From NCBI GenBank assembly GCA_022180565.1, contig BQML01000003.1, positions 1 through 44,096 of the forward strand: a stretch of 44,096 nt of DNA, read 5' to 3'. The notes beneath the pieces are model-generated. The model ran no database searches, was not told the DNA's origin, and saw nothing but the letters and a program-made list of their open reading frames with translations. This document shows positions 33,473 to 41,302 of this stretch, piece after piece; position 1 is the stretch's first letter; every line of letters starts with the position of its first letter. This stretch comes from Bacteroidia bacterium. GTDB taxonomy: Bacteria; Bacteroidota; Ignavibacteria; UBA10030. Both the position numbers and the translations under genes were made by a program.

Positions 33473-36418
33473 TCAATTCTTCAACTTCACCACAATTTCA
33501 TCCACGAACAGCCACGCTTTTCCCCCGGCCCCCTTGTGCCAGGCCGGGCAGAAGCCGATGTTCTTTGCGTGAACTCTGATAAACCGAGCGGGCTTTCCCG
33601 GAACGGTAAATTCTTTCAAAAGCCCTCCCGGTGCAGACGGCAAGACATCGTTTCGGATCGTCACCGGCGCATCGTAGCTCGATCCGTCTTTCGAAAACGA
33701 GAACCGTACCTCTTCAGGGAAAAAAATCCATGAGTTCTCATCCTGCAAACATCCCAATGCCACCGTTTCGATATTGTTCATCTCGCCCAGATCGAGGACC
33801 GCGATCAGATCGTTTCCTTCATACCCCTGCCAGGCGCCGAGCCTGAAATCTGGTCCTCCGCGGCGGCCATCGATCAAGGCGTCATGTCCACCGCCTGTGT
33901 ATTGCTGACTGTAATCGGACAGGAGACGGAGGGAGCCGACGGGTTTGAACTTCACGAATTCGGCCCGGACCGGCTTGCTGGGGAGGTGTCCTCCGGCAAC
34001 CGCGTAGGCTTCCACGAGTGCAGAGTGGTGAAGAGTGATCGGCGAAACGTACGGAATGAAATCACCGGATTCTCCGAACCGAACGAACACTGCCGGTCCC
34101 GGAGTGGCTGATCGAAGTTCGAACCGGACGGAGTCCCTGAACGACGAGCCCCGTGAAAGGACAAAGGGCGTCGTTGTGAGAAGCGGTTCCAGGGGTTTCA
34201 GGTCGGAAACAAAGGCTGAACGATTCCAGGACGATTCTCTTTCCGACCCGAGATGAATCTCCAAGGTTGAACCACTCTGCAGATCGGCATGATCGATGAG
34301 AACCGACTCGTGCGGTGAGGAATTCAGTCTGACCTTCTGAATGAATTGCCCTTCGCCCGTCGTTCGGATTGTAAACGTGTTTCCGTTTTCAAGGTGAATC
34401 CTTGCTTCCCGGAATACCGGAGCCGTGAGGTGATAATGGGTAGTTCCGGGCGTGACGGGATAAAAGCCCAGTGCGCTGAAGACATACCATGCGGACATTT
34501 GTCCGCAGTCATCATTGCCGCACAGTCCATCCGGTTGGTCCGTGTACAGGGAATCGAGGATTGTCCCGACAACGAGCTGGGTCTTCCATGGAGAGCGTGT
34601 GTAATTATAGAGATAGGCGACATGATGACTCGGCTCGTTCCCCTGGGCGTACTGGCCGATCAATCCCGTAATATCGGCCTGCCGGCGTCCGGTGATCTGC
34701 GGAGAGCCGAAGAACATCGAATCGAGTTTGCTTTCGAAGCGGTCGCGTCCGCCCATCAGCGTGAGGAGTCCTGCGGGGTCGTGCGGGGCGAAGAAAGAGT
34801 ATTGCCAGGCGTTGGCTTCCGTGTAATGCACGGTAACTGCCCTGGGGTCAAACGGTTCGATCCAGTGGCCGTTGCTGCGCGGACGCATGAATCCGCTTGC
34901 CGGATCGTACAGATTCCGGTAGTATTGTGCCCGCTCGGTGAACTCACGGGCAAGGGCCGTTTTTCCGCTGAGCTGAGCAAACCGGGCAATACACCAGTCG
35001 TCGTAGGCATACTCGAGAGTTTTTGAGACCGATTCCCCTTCAGCGTCACCCGGAATGAAACCGAACCGCGTATATTCGGTGAGGCCCGCCTGGGCCCGCG
35101 TCGCGCTTTCAACCATGGCCGACAATGCCTCATCAGGATCAAATCCACGAATACCCTTGATGTACGCGTCCGTGATAACAGGGACGCTGTGATACCCGAT
35201 CATCGTCCACGTTTCATTGGAGGCCAGCTCCCAGACAGGCAAAGTTCCCGATTCGCGATACTTCGACAGCAGAGAAAGAATGAATTCTCTTGTCCGTTGA
35301 GGATCGATGATCGTCAGGAGCGGATGGAGGGCCCGGAAAGTATCCCACAGTGAAAAGACGGTATACATGCTGAATTTGTCAGCACTCCTGATAGCCCCGT
35401 CCATTCCCCGATACCTGCCGTCAACATCGCTTGCGAGGTTTGGGGCGATCATGGCATGGTAGAGGGCGGTATAGAACGTTCGCCGTTGCTCATTCGATCC
35501 CCCTTCAAGTTCGATTTTGCCGAGTTCCTTGTGCCAGAGATGCTCCGCGTTCTTGACTGCCCGGTCGAAATCCCAGTGAGCAATCTCCGAAAGATTTTTC
35601 CGCGCTCCTTCCAGATCAACGGAGGAAATCCCCACTTTGACCAGAATTGCCTCACCGGCCGTTGTCGTGAACTGGACAAAACCGCGGACATCGTTCCCGC
35701 GCAGTTGACCATTCACAGGTCCCCAATGCCGGAAAGGTTTGGAGAACTGCGCGACGAAATAGAGATGTTGATTCTTGGCCCAGCCGGCCGACCTCCGGTA
35801 TCCGGCGATTTCTGTATTCGACACAATCTCTAACGAGGATTCGATCACGCGGTCGGGGCCGAGACCGTGCTTCAGGTCAATAACAATATTTGAATTCGGC
35901 GATGCCGGAAAAGTGTATCGATGCATACCGACGCGGGGAGATGCGGTCAACTCGGCCGTGATGCTGTCGTCGTACAAAAAAACGCGGTAGTATCCCGGAG
36001 AAGCGCGCTCACCGGCGTGGTTGAATCTTTGAAACCTTCGCTCGCCGGGCGGCTTGTTGGAGGGGAGAAACAAGATGTCACCGTAGTCGGCGATACCGGT
36101 ACCACTCAGGTGAGTGTGACTAAATCCCAGGATCGTGGAATCCGAGTAATGATATCCTCCGCATGCATCCCACCCTTCCGTGCGCGTATCCGGGCTTAGC
36201 TGGACCATGCCGAAAGGTGTTGTAGCGCCGGGGAAGGTGTGACCGTGGGCGTCGGTCCCAATGAAGGGATTGACGGACGTGAGGATGGAAGGAGAAGGTG
36301 CCTGAGCAAACATGTGACAGGACAGCGAGACGAGGAGAGAAAGAAGGAAAGCCGGACCGCTCGGTAGCGTCCGTGTACGATGGAGGCGGGTCGGTGAAGG
36401 AATCGATTCCAATTTCAT
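33473..36418 (-). CDS. GH92 alpha-mannosidase with C-terminal F5/8 type C-like domain
   Basis: 981 residues with a signal peptide (to about 39, HMFAQ). GH92 motifs are very clear: VNPFIGTDAHGHTFPGAT and PFGMVQLSPDT in the N-terminal beta domain, GYHYSDSTILGFSHTHLSG, YTEANAWQY (Glu534), NEPSHHVAYLYN, and GNDDCGQMSAWYVFSALG (Asp636/Asp637). In the characterised Bt3990 enzyme a glutamate and aspartates in these motifs act as acid and base of an inverting, calcium-dependent exo-mannosidase. The last about 150 residues resemble a discoidin-like carbohydrate-binding domain (YTGGGHDALIDG). It should trim mannose from glycoprotein glycans or yeast-type mannan in the periplasm. It heads a run with DUF885 and M28 peptidase genes and is divergent from the kinase gene at 36580. 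No good ribosome binding site is visible. Confidence 0.93.
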   Translation of the reverse strand: MKLESIPSPTRLHRTRTLPSGPAFLLSLLVSLSCHMFAQAPSPSILTSVNPFIGTDAHGHTFPGATTPFGMVQLSPDTRTEGWDACGGYHYSDSTILGFSHTHLSGTGIADYGDILFLPSNKPPGERRFQRFNHAGERASPGYYRVFLYDDSITAELTASPRVGMHRYTFPASPNSNIVIDLKHGLGPDRVIESSLEIVSNTEIAGYRRSAGWAKNQHLYFVAQFSKPFRHWGPVNGQLRGNDVRGFVQFTTTAGEAILVKVGISSVDLEGARKNLSEIAHWDFDRAVKNAEHLWHKELGKIELEGGSNEQRRTFYTALYHAMIAPNLASDVDGRYRGMDGAIRSADKFSMYTVFSLWDTFRALHPLLTIIDPQRTREFILSLLSKYRESGTLPVWELASNETWTMIGYHSVPVITDAYIKGIRGFDPDEALSAMVESATRAQAGLTEYTRFGFIPGDAEGESVSKTLEYAYDDWCIARFAQLSGKTALAREFTERAQYYRNLYDPASGFMRPRSNGHWIEPFDPRAVTVHYTEANAWQYSFFAPHDPAGLLTLMGGRDRFESKLDSMFFGSPQITGRRQADITGLIGQYAQGNEPSHHVAYLYNYTRSPWKTQLVVGTILDSLYTDQPDGLCGNDDCGQMSAWYVFSALGFYPVTPGTTHYHLTAPVFREARIHLENGNTFTIRTTGEGQFIQKVRLNSSPHESVLIDHADLQSGSTLEIHLGSERESSWNRSAFVSDLKPLEPLLTTTPFVLSRGSSFRDSVRFELRSATPGPAVFVRFGESGDFIPYVSPITLHHSALVEAYAVAGGHLPSKPVRAEFVKFKPVGSLRLLSDYSQQYTGGGHDALIDGRRGGPDFRLGAWQGYEGNDLIAVLDLGEMNNIETVALGCLQDENSWIFFPEEVRFSFSKDGSSYDAPVTIRNDVLPSAPGGLLKEFTVPGKPARFIRVHAKNIGFCPAWHKGAGGKAWLFVDEIVVKLKN

Positions 36419-36509
36419 ATCGGCAAGTTTCGGTTAATATCGGGAGAATCGGAAAGAAAAGGAATATCGGGGTCAAGTTCCGGATGGCCCGCAGAAACTC
36501 CCAGGGTTG

Positions 36510-36540
36510 TTGAATTTCACAATCCGTCATGCTACCTTCC
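36510..36540 (+). promoter_or_regulatory. Possible Bacteroidetes-type promoter for the kinase-regulator operon
   Basis: TTG (36510-36512) and TACCTTCC (36533-36540) are 20 bp apart, in the -33/-7 spacing of Bacteroidetes promoters. The -7 box has six of eight consensus bases. It lies 40 bp before the GTG start in the divergent gap. Confidence 0.35.
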
Positions 36541-36579
36541 CCGACAGCCGGTTTTCTCAATTCTGGAGGGGAAATTGCA

Positions 36580-38046
36580 GTGGCGATCCGGGTCCTTCTC
36601 CTTGAAGATTCCGAGGCCGATGCCTTGCTTGCCGTGCACGAGATCAGGCAGGCGGGAATCGAATTTGACTGGCGGCGTGTTGAGACGAGGGAGTCGTTCC
36701 AGGATGCCCTGACCACCTTTGAACCTCATCTGGTCCTTGCCGATTTCACTCTTCCGCATTTTGACGGCCGTACGGCGCTTCTGATGACACGGGCTCTCCA
36801 TCGTGATCTTCCCTTTATTTTTGTCACGGGAACGCTGGGGGAGGAGCTGGCGATTGACCTTCTGAAAGATGGAGCAACAGATTATGTCCTGAAAACGCGG
36901 CTCCCGAGACTTGGTCCGGCCGTTCAACGCGCGCTCAGGGAGCAGAACGAGAGAGAGCAGAGAAGGGCTGCAGAGGACGCGCATCGGGAAGCGCTGGAGC
37001 GTTATCGACAGGTCGTTGAGAATACGACGGAGGTGGTGTATTCGGTTGACCGCGAAGGATTTTTTACGTATGCCAACAGGGCTGGTTTGCGGCTTTCGGG
37101 ATACTCGATGGGTGAACTCTGGCGTCTCCGGTACTCTGAACTTGTCCTTCCGGATCATCGCGAACGGGTACGCAGGCATTACCTGCGGCATTATCTTTCA
37201 GGATCCCTGGCTTCAAATGTAGAGTTTCCGTTTAAGACAAAGCAGGGGGAGGTCCGCTGGCTGGCGGCCAGTGCCGCGCTGATTTTTGAGGAAGGGGAGT
37301 ACAGGGGCTTTCATGTCATAGCCCGTGATATCACGGAGCAAAGGGCATACCGCGAGGAAATCCTTCGGACAAGCGAGCAGTTGAGGGCATTGGCGGCGCG
37401 CCTCCAATCGGTTCGGGAGGATGAACAAACGCGGATTGCGCGGGAAATCCATGACGAACTTGGCCAGGCATTGACGGGGCTGAAGATCGATCTCGTGTGG
37501 ATGGCAAGGCGGCTCAAGGGCTTTCCCGCGGAGGAGGGGAAAATTCTCCTTCAAAAGATCGCCTCGATGGAGACGTTGATCGACGAAACCATCCGGACGG
37601 TGCGAAGGATATCCTCCGAATTACGTCCCGGTGTTTTGGATGATCTCGGGTTGGCCGCCGCCATTGAGTGGCAAACGAGGGAACTATCGGAGCGGGCCGG
37701 GATCAAGTATTCTCTGGAGGCAAAAGATGTCACGCTCGACAGGGATCGTGCGACCGCAATGTTCCGGATTTTTCAAGAAGCGCTTACCAACGTCATTCGC
37801 CATGCGTCCGCGACCAGCGTGGCTGTACGCTTGCGCCAGGTTGATGAGGAGCTTGTTCTCGTCGTCAAAGATGACGGGCGGGGGATCACCGACGAAGAAA
37901 TGGGCAGACATACATCCATCGGCCTGCTTGGCATGAAGGAACGCGCACTGATGGTTGGTGGAAGCGTAGACATCAAGGGATCCCCGGGAAAAGGCACCAC
38001 GGTCACCGTGCGCGTGCCTCTTCAGGAGAAGTCGGCCGGTGGTTAG
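36580..38046 (+). CDS. Receiver-PAS-histidine kinase (NarX/DegS-type HisKA_3 core)
   Basis: 488 residues, no membrane segment, so cytoplasmic. An N-terminal receiver domain (about 1-120; VLLLEDSEADA, phospho-acceptor Asp55 in ADFTLP, Lys105) is followed by a PAS domain (about 140-255). The HisKA_3 dimerisation domain carries phosphorylated His291 in AREIHDELGQALTG, and the HATPase domain follows (about 385-480; FQEALTNVIRHA, DDGRGI, GLLGMKERA). This core phosphorylates NarL-type regulators, and exactly such a gene overlaps its 3' end by 8 bp. The receiver at the front makes it a relay protein that can also take phosphate from another kinase. The GTG start at 36580 follows GGAGGG; the longer frame from 36529 is not used. 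Confidence 0.92.
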   Translation: MAIRVLLLEDSEADALLAVHEIRQAGIEFDWRRVETRESFQDALTTFEPHLVLADFTLPHFDGRTALLMTRALHRDLPFIFVTGTLGEELAIDLLKDGATDYVLKTRLPRLGPAVQRALREQNEREQRRAAEDAHREALERYRQVVENTTEVVYSVDREGFFTYANRAGLRLSGYSMGELWRLRYSELVLPDHRERVRRHYLRHYLSGSLASNVEFPFKTKQGEVRWLAASAALIFEEGEYRGFHVIARDITEQRAYREEILRTSEQLRALAARLQSVREDEQTRIAREIHDELGQALTGLKIDLVWMARRLKGFPAEEGKILLQKIASMETLIDETIRTVRRISSELRPGVLDDLGLAAAIEWQTRELSERAGIKYSLEAKDVTLDRDRATAMFRIFQEALTNVIRHASATSVAVRLRQVDEELVLVVKDDGRGITDEEMGRHTSIGLLGMKERALMVGGSVDIKGSPGKGTTVTVRVPLQEKSAGG

Positions 38047-38668
38047 AGTACTCGTGGCGGACGATCATGCCGTTGTGCGCAGGGGGATCGCGCAGATCCT
38101 GGCTGAGACAGGCGATTTGCAGTGTGCCGGTGAGGCATCGACGTCGGAGGAGCTTCTCAGAATGCTCGAGAAGGAATCCTGGGATGCTGTGGTTCTTGAT
38201 TTGAACATGCCCGGCCGCGGGGGATTGGATGTCCTCAAGGACATCCGCCGTCGATGGCCGCATCTGCCTGTGCTGGTTCTCAGCGTGCACGACGAGAAGC
38301 AGTTTGCGGCGAGGGTCCTCAAGGCCGGTGCGGCGGGGTACATGAACAAAGAATCTGCTGCCAACGATTTGGTGGCGGCCCTGAGGAAGATTGTGCGGGG
38401 AGGCACGTATGTCAGCGCTGCTGCGGCGGAAACTCTGCTGTCGGATTTGCGGCAGGTTTCGCAGGACCTTCCGCATCGTCAGCTTTCCGATCGGGAATTC
38501 CAGGTACTCTGCATGATCGCTTCGGGAAAAACTGTTTCACAAATTGCGGAGGAGGTCTCCCTCAGCGTCAAGACCGTCAGCACGTACAGGGCCCGAATTC
38601 TCGAGAAAATGCGAATGAAGACCAATGCACAATTAACCCGGTACGCTATCGAAAAAAACCTTGTTTGA
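38039..38668 (+). CDS. NarL/FixJ-type response regulator
   Basis: 209 residues. The receiver domain (1-120; VLVADDHAVVRRG) has phospho-acceptor Asp54 in LDLNMPG, and the conserved Lys in GYMNKES. A LuxR-type helix-turn-helix covers about 145-205 (LSDREFQVLCMIASGKTVSQIAEEV region, VKTVSTYRARILEKM). It starts with GTG inside the end of the preceding kinase gene, so the pair is translationally coupled and forms a two-component system. The genes it controls cannot be told from the window. Confidence 0.93.
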   Translation: MVRVLVADDHAVVRRGIAQILAETGDLQCAGEASTSEELLRMLEKESWDAVVLDLNMPGRGGLDVLKDIRRRWPHLPVLVLSVHDEKQFAARVLKAGAAGYMNKESAANDLVAALRKIVRGGTYVSAAAAETLLSDLRQVSQDLPHRQLSDREFQVLCMIASGKTVSQIAEEVSLSVKTVSTYRARILEKMRMKTNAQLTRYAIEKNLV

Positions 38669-38802
38669 AGCGCCGGCCCGTTGCCCTCTCTTTTCTTCAG
38701 CCATCCCCGTTCCCTTTTCCTTCATGAACATCCCGTTGTAGGACAAACGCCGACACGATTTTCGGTGTCCGACTGATACCACCCTTGTACTTTCCTGCGC
38801 AT

Positions 38803-38835
38803 CATGAGTGAGACCTTCCGAAAGGACCACTCATG
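38803..38835 (+). promoter_or_regulatory. Hairpin enclosing the ribosome binding site and start codon
   Basis: CATGAGTG (38803-38810) pairs perfectly with CACTCATG (38828-38835), which contains the ATG of the CheY-like gene. Inside, CCTT (38814-38817) pairs with AAGG (38822-38825) of the AAGGA ribosome binding site, with a CCGA loop. Both translation signals are thus within one stem in the mRNA. Confidence 0.6.
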
Positions 38836-39204
38836 AAAATCATTATTGTCGATGACTCCCCGATCTTTCGTGCCCGCCTTTTCACACTCCTCGATGAAGT
38901 GGAAAATGTGGAAATCATCGGTCAGGCGCAGTCCGGTTCCGGAGCGCTTCACATCATCCGTACACTCAATCCCGATGCCGTCATCATGGACATCCGCATG
39001 CCGGACATGACCGGAATTCAGGTTTTGGAACTCCTCCGCCGGGAACGTCCCGACCTCCTCGTTGTCATGATGACCAACTATTCGTACCAGCAGTACCGCG
39101 AACGCTGCCGGCAGGCGGGAGCAGATTTTTTCTTTGACAAATCCACGGAGATCGATAAGATCATTGAAGTGTTTTCCCGCCGCTCAACCGCTCCGTTGCT
39201 CTGA
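38833..39204 (+). CDS. Stand-alone CheY-like response regulator
   Basis: 123 residues forming only a receiver domain: acidic pair Asp7/Asp8 (IIIVDDSP), phospho-acceptor Asp53 (MDIRMPDMTG), Thr81 and Lys103 (FFDKSTE). There is no output domain, so it acts through protein contact or as a phosphate relay, perhaps with the receiver-bearing kinases on either side. AAGGA stands 6 nt before the ATG but lies in a hairpin (38803-38835). It is 164 bp after the NarL-type gene and 64 bp before the PAS protein gene. Confidence 0.92.
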   Translation: MKIIIVDDSPIFRARLFTLLDEVENVEIIGQAQSGSGALHIIRTLNPDAVIMDIRMPDMTGIQVLELLRRERPDLLVVMMTNYSYQQYRERCRQAGADFFFDKSTEIDKIIEVFSRRSTAPLL

Positions 39205-39268
39205 AGGGAAAATCCGGAAGACCATCATGAGGCATCGAAGCACGCGAAAGGAACCGAAGGAGCAAATT

Positions 39269-41302
39269 ATGAATGAGAGGATCAATCTTCACAAGCGCAT
39301 CTGGACGACCTGGGGATGGATCATCTGGGGAGGCGTCGCGGGGATCGGCGGCTGGTTGTTCCTCGGACGTTATGACGCTCATGCCCTTGCAAAGGGAGAG
39401 ATGAATCATTGGCTGATCGAAAAACTGATTTATGCCCTGCTCATGGGCGGGTTTGTCGCTGTTGCGTGGATTGCGGTGAAACTGCGGCAGGTGATTGGTG
39501 CACGTGATCGTGCTCTGGATGCGTTTCGAGGAAGTCAGGACCTCTATCGGCACATCGTCGAGAATGCCCACGAGATGATTTACGAGGTGGACATGACGGG
39601 GAAGATTACGTACGTGAACAAGGCCGCCGAGAAATTCACAGGGCATCCGGTTACGAAGATCCTGGGGAAAAGGTATACCGATTTTCTTCCTCCTGAATTC
39701 CGAGACAGCATTCATCGCCGGTTTATTGTCCAGGTATCGAGACTTATGCCCGTGCAGTACGTCGAGGCCCCCGCCATCTCAGGTTCAGGCGGGATTCTTT
39801 GGCTGGGCCATACCGTCCGACTCAAGATCGAAAACGGTCAACCGGCAGGGTTCACGATCATATCCCGCGACATCACTGAGCGTCGCTCGGCAGAGGAAGC
39901 ATTGAGAGCCAGCGAGGCCATTCTCAAGGCTGTGTTCCACCAGGCCCCTGTGGGGATGGTCGTGACGGATCGGGCAGGAAGAATCCTCAGTCTCAACGAC
40001 CGGTATGCCCGTATGCTGGGGATGGAGGAGGGAAGAATTAGGGGAAGACGGTTTACCGAATTCACACATCCCGAGGATGTGCTGAAGAATGCGACGTTGT
40101 TTGGTGACTTGATTGAAGGTCGCGCGAGCTCGTACCGACTGGAAAAACGCAACATCCGGGGGAACGGTGTGCCCTTCTGGGTGCGCGTAACCGTCTCGAA
40201 ACTTACCTTGGAAAAGGAACAGAGCTTCGCAATCGCAATGGTGGAAGATATCGATGAATGGAAGCGTGCGGAAGAGATGAACCGCCAACTTCAATCCATT
40301 ATCGAGGAGACCACCGACCTCGCGGCGGTAACGGATCCCCAAGGTAAGCTCTTGTACATCAATGCGGCTGGTCGAAAGCTTCTTGGATTGACCGGAGAGG
40401 AATCGGTCTCACGCCTTTCTCCCCAAGCATTTTTCTCTCCGGAAGCAATTCCGGAAGTAATCAACACCGTCAGTCCGCGGGTGATCTCTGAGGGAAGATG
40501 GAGTGGGATTCTTCCGCTCACTTCCCGCCAGGGTTCCACTGTGTTTGTCTCCGCGGTGATCCTCTGCCACAGAAACGATGACGGCAGTGTGGCGCATTTC
40601 TCGGCGATTGCCCGCGACATCACAGAAGAACGTAAAGCTCAGATGGCTTTGGAACGGGAACGCGGGCTGTTACGAACGCTGATTGAGGCCATTCCGGACG
40701 AAATCGCCATCAAGGACACGGAGAGGCGGTTTGTTCTGGCCAATTCCGCCACCGTCAGGGCGCTGAAGAAGAGCCGTCTTGAAGAAATCATCGGCAAGAA
40801 AGACGAGGACCTCATCCCTGAACCTTTTGCGACGAACGCCCGGAACGAGGAAGAAGAATTGTTGAAGACAGCAAAACCCGTGATCAATGCCGGGTCTGCC
40901 CATCCCCGTCGGGATCCTGTAACCGGAAAGATTCTCCGATCCCTCCTGACCACCAAAGTTCCGCTCCGGAATGAAGACGGTGCGGTAGAGGGAATTGTGG
41001 TCATTAATCGCGATGTAACAGTATTGCGGCAGTCGGAAGAGGACAAGGAAAAAGCCATTCTGGAACTGCAGAAAGCTCTGGCCGATGTCAAAACGCTGAG
41101 CGGGCTTCTTCCTATTTGCGCCTCCTGCAAGAAAATCCGCGACGACGATGGATATTGGAACAAGATAGAATCGTACCTTGAATCGCATACTGAAGCGCAA
41201 TTCAGTCATGGGCTCTGCCCGGATTGCCTGGAAATCTATTTCCCGGGAAGCACAGCGGCGAAAAAACACTATGAAAGAGAAAGAGAGAAGAGGAATCAAT
41301 GA
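39269..41302 (+). CDS. Membrane multi-PAS protein with C-terminal Cys motif, no kinase domain
   Basis: 677 residues from the ATG at 39269, preceded by AAGGAG; earlier in-frame starts are possible. Two membrane segments (about 11-32 and 50-72) are followed by four PAS/PAC units (about 90-210, 215-335, 345-460 and 470-595), each closed by a RDITE- or RDVT-type segment. Then comes a short coiled coil and a C-terminal element with LSGLLPICASCKKIRDD, YWNKIESYL and HGLCPDC. This CxxC...CxxC ending is widespread after PAS and receiver domains and may bind a metal, but its role is unknown. No HisKA, HATPase, GGDEF or methyl-accepting domain is present, so it must signal by contact. It overlaps the next kinase gene by 4 bp (ATGA), which makes that kinase the likely partner. 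Confidence 0.88.
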   Translation: MNERINLHKRIWTTWGWIIWGGVAGIGGWLFLGRYDAHALAKGEMNHWLIEKLIYALLMGGFVAVAWIAVKLRQVIGARDRALDAFRGSQDLYRHIVENAHEMIYEVDMTGKITYVNKAAEKFTGHPVTKILGKRYTDFLPPEFRDSIHRRFIVQVSRLMPVQYVEAPAISGSGGILWLGHTVRLKIENGQPAGFTIISRDITERRSAEEALRASEAILKAVFHQAPVGMVVTDRAGRILSLNDRYARMLGMEEGRIRGRRFTEFTHPEDVLKNATLFGDLIEGRASSYRLEKRNIRGNGVPFWVRVTVSKLTLEKEQSFAIAMVEDIDEWKRAEEMNRQLQSIIEETTDLAAVTDPQGKLLYINAAGRKLLGLTGEESVSRLSPQAFFSPEAIPEVINTVSPRVISEGRWSGILPLTSRQGSTVFVSAVILCHRNDDGSVAHFSAIARDITEERKAQMALERERGLLRTLIEAIPDEIAIKDTERRFVLANSATVRALKKSRLEEIIGKKDEDLIPEPFATNARNEEEELLKTAKPVINAGSAHPRRDPVTGKILRSLLTTKVPLRNEDGAVEGIVVINRDVTVLRQSEEDKEKAILELQKALADVKTLSGLLPICASCKKIRDDDGYWNKIESYLESHTEAQFSHGLCPDCLEIYFPGSTAAKKHYEREREKRNQ

